Positions 47,180 to 56,131 of a DNA stretch of 64,000 nt are shown here, one piece after another (within the stretch, counting starts at the first letter, position 1; each line of letters starts with the position of its first letter). Under the pieces are notes generated by a model that saw only the letters and a program-made list of their open reading frames with translations, was not told the origin of the DNA and searched no databases. Both the position numbers and the translations under genes were made by a program. Source of the DNA: Piscinibacter lacus (lineage in GTDB: Bacteria > Pseudomonadota > Gammaproteobacteria > Burkholderiales > Burkholderiaceae_C); contig NZ_JAERRA010000001.1 of assembly GCF_016735685.1 (NCBI RefSeq), positions 1,736,001 to 1,800,000 of the forward strand, given 5' to 3'.

Positions 47180-48154
47180 ATGATGCCCAGCACCCCGTTC
47201 GATCCGGCCCCCCGGGGCCCCCGCCTGAAGCGCCACGGTCTGGCCCTCGGCCTGATGACCCTGGCCCTGCTCGCCGCCTGCGACACCACGCCGCGCCGAG
47301 CGCCGCCCGTGGTCGACCGCAATGTCGGCCGGCCCCAGCCCCCTGTGGCCGGCAGCCCGCGCCCGGCTGCGCCGGTTGCGGGGGAGCCGCAAGCAGGCGA
47401 TTCGGACGTGGCGACCGCCACGCCGCTGGGCAGCCCGTCCAGCGTCAAGCCGCAGCCGCCGGGCTGGGAGAACGCCGGCAAGCCGGGTTACTTCACCGTG
47501 CGGCCGGGCGACACCCTGATCCGCATTGCGCTGGAGAACGGCCAGAACTGGCGCGACATCGCGCGCTGGAACAACCTCACCGACCCGAACCGCCTGGAAG
47601 TCGGCCAGGTGCTGCGCGTGCTGCCGCCGGGCAGCGGCGCGATCGCCCTGGTCACGCCGCCGCCCGCAGCCCCGGGCCTGACGGCGCCGGGCGGCGCGCT
47701 GCCGGCGCCCGCGGCCAGCGGCAGCTCGGCCCCGGCGGCAGCCTCGGCCGTGCCTGCGGCACCGGCCGCCACCCCGGCGGGCGACGACGAGCCGGTCTGG
47801 ATCTGGCCCGCCAGCGGGCCGGTGCTGGCCGGCTTCGACGACGCCCGCAACAAGGGCCTGGCCATCGGCGGCAAGGCCGGCGACCCGGTGCTGGCCGCGG
47901 CCGACGGCCGGGTGGTCTATGCCGGTGCCGGCCTGCGCGGCTACGGCAACCTGGTCATCGTCAAGCACAACGCCAGCTACCTCAGCGCCTACGCGCACAA
48001 CCAGAACCTGCTGGTCAAGGAAGACCAGCCGGTGCGCAAGGGTCAGCGCATTGCCGACATGGGCAGCAGCGACGCCGAGCGCGTGCAACTGCACTTCGAG
48101 ATCCGCCGCATGGGCAAGCCGGTCGATCCCGGCCGCCTGCTGCCGGCGCGCTGA
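47180..48154 (+). CDS. nlpD: NlpD-like lipoprotein (LysM + degenerate M23)
   Basis: The 324-residue product has a lipoprotein signal (LALGLMTLALLAAC), a proline/alanine linker, a LysM domain (YFTVRPGDTLIRIALENG) and a C-terminal M23-type domain. The metal-binding His and Asp of active LytM enzymes are missing: the motif reads ARNKGLAIGGK. That is the hallmark of NlpD/EnvC proteins, which activate the AmiC-type cell-separation amidases instead of cutting wall themselves. In many genomes nlpD is followed by rpoS; here it is followed by a convergent GST gene and no sigma factor. Confidence 0.9.
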   Translation: MMPSTPFDPAPRGPRLKRHGLALGLMTLALLAACDTTPRRAPPVVDRNVGRPQPPVAGSPRPAAPVAGEPQAGDSDVATATPLGSPSSVKPQPPGWENAGKPGYFTVRPGDTLIRIALENGQNWRDIARWNNLTDPNRLEVGQVLRVLPPGSGAIALVTPPPAAPGLTAPGGALPAPAASGSSAPAAASAVPAAPAATPAGDDEPVWIWPASGPVLAGFDDARNKGLAIGGKAGDPVLAAADGRVVYAGAGLRGYGNLVIVKHNASYLSAYAHNQNLLVKEDQPVRKGQRIADMGSSDAERVQLHFEIRRMGKPVDPGRLLPAR

Positions 48155-48164
48155 GGCGCGCCGG
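48143..48164. terminator. GC-rich hairpin at the nlpD 3' end
   Basis: CCGGCGCGC (48143-48151) and GCGCGCCGG (48156-48164) form a perfect 9-base stem with loop TGAG that contains the nlpD stop codon. It lies between two convergent genes, so it can serve both directions. No T tract follows. Confidence 0.45.
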
Positions 48165-48172
48165 CGCGGGCC

Positions 48173-48868
48173 TCAGCACGACTTGCGGCCGGGCGGCATG
48201 CCCGGAAACAGCGGACCGCCGATCCGCAAGGCCTGCCGGTAGGCCGGCCGCGCGTGCATCGCCGCCTGCCAGGCCGCCAGGCGCGGGCGCCGGGCCAGCC
48301 GCTCGGGCTGCTGGCAGGCGGCATCGACCGGATAGCCCATCATCAGGTCGGCCAGGCTGAAGGCCTGGCCGGCGAAATAGGGGCCGCCGCGGGCGAGTTC
48401 GGCCTCCATGGTGTCGAGCTGCGCCTCGACCTGCGGCGCCAGCCAGCCCTGCTGCACCTTGTCGGCCAGGGCTCGGGCGATGGGCTTGGCGAAGAAGGGC
48501 ATGGGCGCGCTGCGGATGCGGCCGAAGACCAGGTCCATGACCAGCGGCGGCATGGCCGAGCCTTCGGCGAAGTGCAGCCAGTAGGTGCAGCGCCGGTCCT
48601 CGGCCGTGCCGGGCGGCGGGCGCAAGCGGCCCTGGCCGTGGCGGGCATGCAGGATCTCGACGATGGCGCCGGATTCGGCGAGCACCTCGCCGTCCTCCAC
48701 GACCAGCGGCGACTTGCCGAGGGGATGTACGGCCCGCAGGCTGTCGGGCGCCAGCAGAGTCTTGGGGTCGCGGCGGTGGACCACCAGGGTGTACTGCAGG
48801 CCCAGCTCTTCCAGCAGCCAGAGGATGCGGTGCGAGCGCGAGTGTTCGAGGTGGTGAACGGTCAGCAT
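48173..48868 (-). CDS. Glutathione S-transferase family protein
   Basis: The 231-residue protein starts with the thioredoxin-like GST domain (MLTVHHLEHSRSHRILWLLE, then VHPLGKSPLVVEDG, the cis-Pro turn, and ESGAIVEIL, the glutathione-binding Glu-Ser). An all-helix C-terminal domain follows (GQAFSLADLMMGYPVDAA). The Ser/His-rich N-terminal helix and the ESGAI motif are those of bacterial GSTs with broad substrates. The ATG is the conserved first residue; the longer frame runs through the start region of the divergent zinc protease gene. Confidence 0.92.
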   Translation of the reverse strand: MLTVHHLEHSRSHRILWLLEELGLQYTLVVHRRDPKTLLAPDSLRAVHPLGKSPLVVEDGEVLAESGAIVEILHARHGQGRLRPPPGTAEDRRCTYWLHFAEGSAMPPLVMDLVFGRIRSAPMPFFAKPIARALADKVQQGWLAPQVEAQLDTMEAELARGGPYFAGQAFSLADLMMGYPVDAACQQPERLARRPRLAAWQAAMHARPAYRQALRIGGPLFPGMPPGRKSC

Positions 48869-49028
48869 GGGTGCAATCTTCGCCGCGGCGGGCCGCTGCG
48901 GCCACGGTTCCGGCCCCGCTTGCGGGTGCATGCGCAAGGCCCGGCGCTTTCCGGCGAGCTTTGAAGGATCATCGCGGGCCGTTGCTCGACCGACTCCCCG
49001 CCCCGCCCCGCCGCCCCGCCCGCCGAAG

Positions 49029-51803
49029 ATGACCCTGCCTGCCGTCCCCCTGCCGTCCCCCCTCGGCCTGCTTCGTCTGCCGGCGCTGGCTTTCCTGATG
49101 CTCACGGGCTGCGCCAGCCTGCCGGCCGGCCCGGCCGGGGCGGTGGATGCGCCCCAGGCGGCCGGTGCTGCCGGTGCTGTGGGGGCCGCGGCCCCGGCGG
49201 CTGCGGCTTCCGCCCCGGGCGCGCCCACGCTGGCGCGGGCCGGTGCCGAAGCCCCGGCGGCCGGCGCGCCGCCCGCCTTCGCCGTGGTCAGCCGGGGGGC
49301 CGAGACCCTGCCCGGCCTGCTGACCGTGTGGCGCAAGGACGAGCGGCACTGGATCGAGCTGCGGCCGGAGGACTTCGAGCGGCAGTTCTTCCTCAGTCCC
49401 AAGATCGCCACCGGCATCGGCAGCGCCGGGGTCTATGGCGGCCTGATGGCGAGCAGTTCGGGCCAGTCGGTGGGTCGGCCGCAGATCGTGCAGTTCCGCA
49501 AGGTCGGCAACCTGGTGCAGTTGCTCGCGCTCAACAGCGCCTTCATCGCGCCTGGCGAGGGGGTGGCGGCCAAGGCCGCGCTCCAGGCCGGTTACTCGCC
49601 CAGCCTGATTGCCAGTGCGGCGCTGGCGAGTTCGCCGCATTCGGAGCGCAAGTCGGTGCTGGTCGACCTGGGCCTGCTCTTCCAGGGCGACCTGGCCGGC
49701 ATCGGCGCGGCCTTGCAGCGCAGCTACCGCCAGTCCTATGCCCACGACACGCGCAACTCGGCCCTGGTCCGCCTGCGCAATGCCGAGGGCCTGCTGGCCT
49801 TCGAGATGCGCAACCACTACGCCGCCTCCAGCCTGGCCAGCCCCGGCGCCCCGGGCGCGCCCGCGCCCAGCCTGCCGCCGACGCTGCCCGAGCTGCGCAG
49901 CCTCTTCGTGACCCTGCACTACTCGCTGACCCCGCTGCCGGCCGAGCCCCTGCGCCCGCGCCGGGCCGATGCCCGCATCGGCCATTTCGTCACCACCGTG
50001 CATGACGTGGCCGACGAGCTGCCGCGCTCGCCCAAGCGCCGTCATGTGAACCGCTGGCGGCTGGAGAAGCAGGATCCGCAGGCCGCGATGTCGCCGCCGA
50101 AGAAGCCCATCACCTTCTGGATCGACCGCAGCGTGCCGCTGCGCTACCGCGACAGCCTGCGCGCCGGCATCCTCGAATGGAACAAGGCCTTTGCGGCGAT
50201 CGGCTTCCAGGACGCGATCCGCGTCGAGCAGCAGCCCGACGACGCCGCCTTCGACACCCTGGACGGCGACAAGGCCTCGGTGCGCTGGATGAGCAATGCC
50301 GAAGCGAGCTTTGGCGCCATCGGCCCCAGCCATGTCGACCCGCGTAGCGGCGAGATCCTCGATGCCGACATCGCCTTCGAGAGCCTCAGCTCGCGCGCCC
50401 TGCGCACCCTGCGCTCGCAACTGCTCGGCCCGACGGCTGCTGCGTCCGAAGGCTCGGACCACGCCGGCCACGACCCCGCGATGTGCCAGCACGGCGACCA
50501 TGCGGCCGAGCAGCTCGGCTATGCCCTGGACCTGCTGTCCAGCCGCGGCGACCTGGACCCCGACAGCCCCGAGGCCGAGGCCTTCGTGCAGGCCTACCTC
50601 AAGGACGTGGCCATGCACGAGGTCGGCCATGCCCTGGGGCTGCGCCACAACTTCCGCGCCTCGACCATCTACACCGAGGCGCAGCTCGCCGACCCGGCCT
50701 TCACCGCCGTGCACGGCCAGACGGGCTCGGTGATGGAGTACGCACCGGTCCATCTCGCCCCGGCGGGCCAGCCGCAGCCCGAACCCTTCCAGAGCACGCT
50801 CGGCCCCTACGACTACTGGGCCGTCGAGTACGCCTACAAGCCGCTCGCGCCCGAGGAGGAAGAGGCCGAGCTGCAGCGCATCGCCGCGCGCAGCGCCGAG
50901 CCCCAGCTTGCCTTCGCGACCGACGAGGACAACGCGGTCGGGCTCGACCCGGAGGCCCAGGTCTTTGACCTCGGCGCCGATCCCATCGTCCACGCGCGCA
51001 AGCGCTTCGCGCTGGCCCGCGAGCTGATCCAGCGCCAGGGCCAGCGCGCCCTGCGCAGCGACCAGGACTATTCGGTGCTGCGCCGCTCGGTCGCCTATGC
51101 CCTGCGCGACATGGGCCGGGTGTCGACCGTGCTGCTGCGCCAGATCGGCGGCGTGCGCACCCTGCGCGACCATCCCGGCAGCGGCCGCGACCCCCTGCAG
51201 CCCCTGCCGGCGGCCACCCAGCGCGAGGCCCTGGGCCTGCTCATCCAGCAGGTGCTGGCGCCGGATGCCTTGCAGCTTGCGCCCGCGCTGCTGCGCCGCA
51301 TGGCGCCGGACTTTGCCGAGCGGCAGGACGCCTTGCGCCTGGGCGGCCCGGTCACGACCGATTACCCGCTGACAGCCGCCGTGCTGGACTTGCAGCGCGG
51401 CGTGCTGGCGCCCGTATACAGCGATGCGCTGGCCAGCCGCCTGCTGGACGCTCACGAGAAGCTCGACGCCGGCCAGGAGCGACTGGGCCTGGCCGAGCTC
51501 TACCAGCGCATCGGTCGCGCCGTCTGGGGCGATCTCGACGGCACGGCCGACCTGCCGCCGCTGCGCCGCGAACTGCAGCGCGACCAGGTCAACCGCCTGG
51601 CCGGTCTGCTGCTGCGCCCGGCGTCGCTGAGCCGCGCCGATGCGCGCAGCCTGCTGCGCCAGGAGGCCCTGGGCCTGCGCCAGGCCGTCGAGGCCCGACT
51701 GGCCCGGCCCGGCCTGGGCGCCGAGGCCCGGGCCCATCTGCAGGACACGCTGGAAACCCTGCGCCAGGCGCTGGACGCGACGACGCTGCGGGCCGGCGGC
51801 TGA
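49029..51803 (+). CDS. Secreted zinc metalloprotease lipoprotein (DUF5117-like family)
   Basis: The 924-residue product starts with a signal peptide ending in a lipobox-like LMLTGC and an alanine-rich linker, then a long beta-rich region. It contains the metzincin-type motif HEVGHALGLRH (H530, E531, H534, H540) followed by SVMEYAPVHL, the Met-turn. The catalytic part is preceded by ITFWIDRSVPLRYRDSL, as in the zinc-dependent metalloprotease group that carries DUF5117/DUF5118 domains. Those enzymes act outside the inner membrane on unknown substrates. The ATG used is the first with a signal peptide; the frame is open 54 codons further. Confidence 0.88.
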   Translation: MTLPAVPLPSPLGLLRLPALAFLMLTGCASLPAGPAGAVDAPQAAGAAGAVGAAAPAAAASAPGAPTLARAGAEAPAAGAPPAFAVVSRGAETLPGLLTVWRKDERHWIELRPEDFERQFFLSPKIATGIGSAGVYGGLMASSSGQSVGRPQIVQFRKVGNLVQLLALNSAFIAPGEGVAAKAALQAGYSPSLIASAALASSPHSERKSVLVDLGLLFQGDLAGIGAALQRSYRQSYAHDTRNSALVRLRNAEGLLAFEMRNHYAASSLASPGAPGAPAPSLPPTLPELRSLFVTLHYSLTPLPAEPLRPRRADARIGHFVTTVHDVADELPRSPKRRHVNRWRLEKQDPQAAMSPPKKPITFWIDRSVPLRYRDSLRAGILEWNKAFAAIGFQDAIRVEQQPDDAAFDTLDGDKASVRWMSNAEASFGAIGPSHVDPRSGEILDADIAFESLSSRALRTLRSQLLGPTAAASEGSDHAGHDPAMCQHGDHAAEQLGYALDLLSSRGDLDPDSPEAEAFVQAYLKDVAMHEVGHALGLRHNFRASTIYTEAQLADPAFTAVHGQTGSVMEYAPVHLAPAGQPQPEPFQSTLGPYDYWAVEYAYKPLAPEEEEAELQRIAARSAEPQLAFATDEDNAVGLDPEAQVFDLGADPIVHARKRFALARELIQRQGQRALRSDQDYSVLRRSVAYALRDMGRVSTVLLRQIGGVRTLRDHPGSGRDPLQPLPAATQREALGLLIQQVLAPDALQLAPALLRRMAPDFAERQDALRLGGPVTTDYPLTAAVLDLQRGVLAPVYSDALASRLLDAHEKLDAGQERLGLAELYQRIGRAVWGDLDGTADLPPLRRELQRDQVNRLAGLLLRPASLSRADARSLLRQEALGLRQAVEARLARPGLGAEARAHLQDTLETLRQALDATTLRAGG

Positions 51804-51819
51804 GCGGGACGCGGGGGCG

Positions 51820-51844
51820 GCCGGCCCCAACGGCCGGGGCCGGC
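51820..51844 (+). terminator. GC-rich hairpin after the zinc-protease gene
   Basis: GCCGGCCCC (51820-51828) pairs with GGGGCCGGC (51836-51844) around a 7-base loop, starting 17 bases after the stop codon. No T run is present, so its activity is a guess from position and stem strength. Confidence 0.4.
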
Positions 51845-52038
51845 GGAACGGCCGGGCTCCGTGCCTTGCCACGTCCTGTCGGGCCGACTGCGGGCTGGAC
51901 CACCCCGTCGGGGGGGTTGCTGGCGTGCAGGGGCCTGGGCAAGGCTGACGCGCCCAGGGTCTGCCCTTTCGCATGCCCTGACTGCCCGGCGCCGGCCCAC
52001 GGTCCGCCAGCCGGTTCCGCCCCGCCCACGGAGTCCCC

Positions 52039-54117
52039 ATGGCCAGCCGCCGTCGCCCCCTCGCCTCCGCCGAGCCCGCAGCCAGCCCGTCCGACCGCAA
52101 GGCCGCACCCGCCCCGGCAGCGAAGGCGGCCCGGTCCCTCAAGCCAGCCAAGTCGTCCAGGCTGGCCAAACCAGCCAAGAAGTCGGCCCAGGCCGCGCCC
52201 GCCTCGGTCTGGAAGCGGGTGGCCCGGCCCGATGCCATCGACTTTCGCGACCGCAGCTACCAGCCCAGCGTCGCCACCGTGCCGCCGCTGAGCCTGATGC
52301 CCGAGCCCGGCCTGCCGGTCGAGAACCAGGGCGAGACCAATGCCTGCACCGGCTTTGCCCTGGCCACCGTCGTCAACTAGTTGCTGCGCCGCGCTGGGCG
52401 CGAGGCCAAGCCGCGGGTCGCGCCCTTCATGCTTTACAGCATGGCGCGGCGCTACGACGAGTTTCCCGGCTCGGTCGCCGACGAGGGCTCCAGCGCCCGC
52501 GGCGCGCTCAAGGGCTGGTTCCGCCACGGCGTGTGCCGCCAGGCGCTGTTCGATGGCCTGGAGCCGCCCGCCACCCCCTTGGAGCACAAGGAGGACTGGT
52601 GGCTCGACGCCGTGTGCCGGCCGCTGGGCGCCTACTACCGCCTCGACCCCAAGGACCTGCCCGACATGCATGCCGCGCTGGCCGAGACCGGCGCGCTCTT
52701 CGTCACCGCGGGCTGCCATGCCGGCTGGGATGAGCTCGTCTTCGACAAGGCCCAGGCGCCAGCCAAGCGCCTGCAAGACCTGCCGGTCATCGAGCGCAAG
52801 CCCGGCAGCGCGGCCCACGGCGGCCATGCCTTCGCCATCCTCGGCTACGACGCGCGAGGCTTCATCATCCAGAACTCCTGGGGGCCGACCTGGGGCCACC
52901 ACGGCCAGGCGGTGATGAGCTACGAGGACTGGCTGGAGAACGGCTGGGACTGCTGGGTGGCCCAGCTCGGCGTGGTCACCCACACCCATGAGGCCCTGGC
53001 CAAGACGGGCCGCCTGCGGCTGGCGGCCGGCCCCGCCGGCCAGGCCCGCGTGACGCTGGCCCGCGACCCGGTGCTGCGCGACCGCGAGCTTTCGCCCTAC
53101 ATACTGAACATGGGCAACAACGGCGACCTGAGCAACAGCGGCAGCTTCCGCACCCTGCCGGGCGATGTCGAGTCGCTGATGAGCGTGCAGCTTGCGCTCG
53201 CCCGCGAGGCCTGGGGCCTGAGCGACGAAGCGCCGCTCGATGTCTGCCTCTATGCCCACGGTGGCCTGGTCGATGAGGCGGCGGCGGCCGACATTGCGGC
53301 ACGCTGGATCCCCGCGCTCTATGCGCGGCGCATCCTGCCGATCTTCCTGATGTGGGAGACCGGCTTCCTCGACACCCTGGGCCACCGCATCGAGGATGCG
53401 CTCAAAGGCCGTGAGCGCAGTGCCAGCCGCGGCCTGGGCGAGAGCTTCGAGCGCATCTGGAACCGGCGCCTCGAACAGGCCCTGGCCCGACCCGGCACGG
53501 CGCTGTGGGGCGAAATGAAGCAGAACGCCGAGGCCATGAGCCAGGTCCGCCGCGACGCCACCGGCCAGGACAAGCCGCTGGCCGAACAGGCTGGCCTGGT
53601 GCAGCTTTGGCGCCACTACCAGCAGGCGGCGGGTGGGCAGAAGCTGCGCCTGCATCTGGTGGGGCATTCGGCGGGCAGCATCGTCGCCAGCCACATGGCC
53701 GCCCATCTGGCGGGGGCCGGCGTGCCGATCGAGTCGATCAGCTTCATGGCCCCGGCCATCCGGGCCGATGCCTTCCGCGAGCTGCTGGCCCCGCTGCTGA
53801 TGTCCGGTGCGGTGCGGCGCTTCCAGACCTTCCACCTCGACGAGCGCACCGAGGAGGCCGACCATGTCGGCCCCTACCGCCGCTCCTTGCTCTACCTGCT
53901 GCGCGAATCCTTCGAGGGCGGCAGCACGGTGCCGATCGCCGGCCTGGCGATCGACTGGCAGGCCCAGCTTGCCCCCGCGCTGCAGGGCGCCCAAGCCGAA
54001 GTGCGGGTGCACAGCGCGCCGGGCGAAACCAGCCGCAGCCTGTCGCACGGTGGCTTCGACGAAGACCCGCCGACGATGGCCGGGGTGCTGGACTTCATCC
54101 GGCCGGACGGGGGCTGA
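52039..54117 (+). pseudogene. C1-type papain-like peptidase with C-terminal alpha/beta-hydrolase domain, interrupted by an in-frame TAG
   Basis: A single frame of 692 codons is broken only by TAG at 52378-52380 (codon 114), ten residues after the catalytic Cys C103 (NQGETNACTGFALATVVN). The frame resumes at once with LLRRAGREAKPRVAP and supplies the rest of a papain-like fold: H263 (GGHAFAILGYD) and N279 (QNSWGPTWG). A second domain carries the nucleophile elbow GHSAG (S544). Restoring Tyr (TAC or TAT) gives an intact protein. The N-terminus is an Ala/Lys/Pro-rich tail, not an obvious signal peptide. As it stands only a 113-residue stub with the Cys would be made, unless the amber codon is read through or is a sequencing error. 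Confidence 0.85.
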
Positions 54118-54119
54118 CC

Positions 54120-54141
54120 GGGCGGGGCCTCCGGCCCGCCC
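54120..54141 (+). terminator. GC-rich hairpin after the C1-peptidase gene
   Basis: GGGCGGG (54120-54126) pairs with CCCGCCC (54135-54141) directly after the TGA, followed by only two T. It is the best terminator-like structure in this gap. Confidence 0.4.
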
Positions 54142-54198
54142 TTCCTCGGGCGGCCGGGCCACCCGGCCGGGCCGGATCGGCTTGGGTATGCTGGCCGC

Positions 54199-55110
54199 AT
54201 GAACCTGTTGCTCGATGCCTTCTGGCGGGCTGCCGCCTATTGCCTGCATCCCCGGATCATCCTCTGGGCCCTCGCGCCACTCGCGCTGACGGCGGCTTTC
54301 GCCGGTCTCTTCGGCTGGCTGTTCTGGGAGGACGCCATCGCGGCCGTGCGGGCCTGGCTGGACGGCTGGTCGCTCGGCGCCAGCGCACTGGCCTGGCTGG
54401 ACAGCGTCGGCGCGTCCGGCATGCGGGCGCTGGTGGCGCCGCTGATCGTGCTGGCCCTGGTGGTGCCGCTGCTGGTGATCCTGGCCCTGCTGATGGTCGC
54501 GCTGAGCCTGGCGCCTTCGGTGGTGCGGCTGGTCGCCGCGCGGCGCTTCCCGGACCTGGCGCGGCGCGGCCAGTCCAGCTTCGTCCGGTCGCTGCTGTGG
54601 TCGCTGGGCTCGACCCTGCTGGCCCTGCTGGCGCTGATCCTCAGCCTGCCTTTCTGGCTGATCCCGCCGATGGTGCTGCTGCTGCCGCCGCTGATCTGGG
54701 GCTGGCTGAGCTACCGGGTGATGAGCTACGACGCGCTCGCCGACCATGCCGACGCGGCCGAGCGCCAGGCCATCCTGCGCCAGGAGCGGCTGCCGCTGCT
54801 GATCATCGGCATCGTCACCGGCTACCTCGGCGCTGCGCCCTCGCTGCTGTGGGCCTTTGGCGCGGCGGCCGTCATCCTGGCGCCGGTGCTGCTGGTGCTG
54901 TCGGTCTGGCTCTACACCCTGGTCTTCGCCTTCTCCTGCCTGTGGTTCACCCATTACGCGCTGGCGGCGCTGAGCGCGCGGCGTCAGGCCGAGTCGGCCC
55001 GCGCCGCGCGGGATGCCGCCGCCGCCGGACCGGTGATCGACCTGCTGCCTGCATCGGCCGGCGCAGCCCCCGCGGCCGCGCCGGTGCCGCCGCCGGCCCT
55101 GCCGTTCTGA
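54199..55110 (+). CDS. EI24/CysZ-like membrane protein
   Basis: The 303-residue inner-membrane protein has the EI24 pattern. It starts MNLLLDAFWRAAAYCLHPR, followed by a hydrophobic helix, a loop with WLDSVGASGM, then paired helices (LVAPLIVLALVVPLLVILA; LGSTLLALLALILSLPFWL) and a conserved end (YRVMSYDALADHADAAER). The family includes the sulfate transporter CysZ, but most members, including the betaproteobacterial type, are unassigned, so I do not claim sulfate transport. It is 10 bases upstream of the CinA-like gene and probably co-transcribed with it. Confidence 0.88.
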   Translation: MNLLLDAFWRAAAYCLHPRIILWALAPLALTAAFAGLFGWLFWEDAIAAVRAWLDGWSLGASALAWLDSVGASGMRALVAPLIVLALVVPLLVILALLMVALSLAPSVVRLVAARRFPDLARRGQSSFVRSLLWSLGSTLLALLALILSLPFWLIPPMVLLLPPLIWGWLSYRVMSYDALADHADAAERQAILRQERLPLLIIGIVTGYLGAAPSLLWAFGAAAVILAPVLLVLSVWLYTLVFAFSCLWFTHYALAALSARRQAESARAARDAAAAGPVIDLLPASAGAAPAAAPVPPPALPF

Positions 55111-55120
55111 GGCCGCTGCC

Positions 55121-55936
55121 ATGCGTTTCGGTCTCATCATCGTCGGCGACGAAATCCTCAGCGGACGGCGCGAGGACAAGCACCTCGCCCAGGCCATCGA
55201 GCTGCTCAAGGCCCGCGGCCTGGCCGTGGCCTGGGCGCGCTACCTCGGCGACGAGCCGGACCGCCTGGCCGCCACCCTGCGCGAAGCCTTCGCCGGCGCC
55301 GAGCCGGTGGTCTGCTTCGGCGGCATCGGCGCCACGCCCGACGACCACACCCGCCAGGCCGCCGCCGAGGCCCTGGGCCGGCCGCTGCAACTCCATCCCG
55401 AGGCCAAGGCCCTGATCCAGCAACGCATGCGCGAGGTGGCGGCCGAGCAGGGCCAGCCCTTCGAGCCCGAGCGGGCCGACAACCTCCAGCGCCTGCAGAT
55501 GGGCGTCTTCCCGGCCGGCGCCGAGATCATTCCCAATCCCTACAACCGCATCCCCGGCTTCCGCTGCACGGCCGAGGGCGGGGCGACGGTGCATTTCCTG
55601 CCCGGCTTCCCGGTGATGGCCTGGCCCATGCTGGCCTGGCTGCTCGACACGCACTACGCCGCCCACTTCGGCGCGGCCCGCCGGGTCGAGCGGGCGCTGA
55701 TCGTCCACGGCGCGATGGAAGCGGCGCTGACGCCGCTGATGGAGCGCATCGAGGCCGAGCATCCCGCCGTGCGCATCTTCAGCCTCCCCAGCGTGGACCA
55801 CCCCGTGCACGGACGCCACATCGAACTGGGCGTGAAGGGCGACGAGGACGCGACGGCGGCGGCTTATGCCGCATTGCGGGGCGGATTGGCAGCCCTGGGC
55901 TGCTCGACGGGCCCCGAGTCTGTGCGAGAAGCCTGA
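55121..55936 (+). CDS. CinA-N / molybdopterin-binding-like protein
   Basis: The 271-residue protein has the MoCF-type fold seen in MoaB, MogA and the N-terminal half of CinA. Landmarks are IIVGDEILSGRREDKHL, VVCFGGIGATPDDHTRQAAA and HFLPGFPVMAWPM. The C-terminal nicotinamide-deamidase part of full CinA is absent, as in the stand-alone competence/damage-inducible A-like proteins. Those may clean nucleotide by-products, but the reaction for this type is not settled. It lies between the EI24 gene and the glnA promoter region. Confidence 0.88.
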   Translation: MRFGLIIVGDEILSGRREDKHLAQAIELLKARGLAVAWARYLGDEPDRLAATLREAFAGAEPVVCFGGIGATPDDHTRQAAAEALGRPLQLHPEAKALIQQRMREVAAEQGQPFEPERADNLQRLQMGVFPAGAEIIPNPYNRIPGFRCTAEGGATVHFLPGFPVMAWPMLAWLLDTHYAAHFGAARRVERALIVHGAMEAALTPLMERIEAEHPAVRIFSLPSVDHPVHGRHIELGVKGDEDATAAAYAALRGGLAALGCSTGPESVREA

Positions 55937-56017
55937 TCCGGGTGCAAACAAGCCCTCGGATGGTGCGCATCGCGGGGTGCGCGCCCGTCGAAAACAGCCT
56001 GCGGCAAGAACCTGTCT

Positions 56018-56034
56018 TGGGCATGGATTCTGCT
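56018..56034 (+). promoter_or_regulatory. Candidate sigma-54 promoter of glnA
   Basis: The bases from 56018 read TGGGCATGGATTCTGCT. The GG (56020-56021) and GC (56032-56033) have the required 12-base spacing, and CAT and the final CT fit the -24/-12 consensus with two mismatches. It lies about 100 bases before the glnA ATG. Nitrogen-regulated sigma-54 control is expected because ntrB and ntrC follow the gene. An imperfect GCGCA / TGCGC inverted repeat upstream could be an NtrC site. Confidence 0.45.
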
Positions 56035-56131
56035 AAATTCTCGGCGCCCCTCTCGGCCTGACCGGTGCTCCGATGACCGGTCAGCCTCATCCCAAGACAC
56101 TCGACCAAAGCGTTCCGCTAGGAGATTCCTG

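Noticed and set aside
51589..55209. 1206-codon minus-strand open frame
   Set aside because: It is antisense to the zinc protease, C1 peptidase and EI24 genes and has no family motif; composition matches a shadow.
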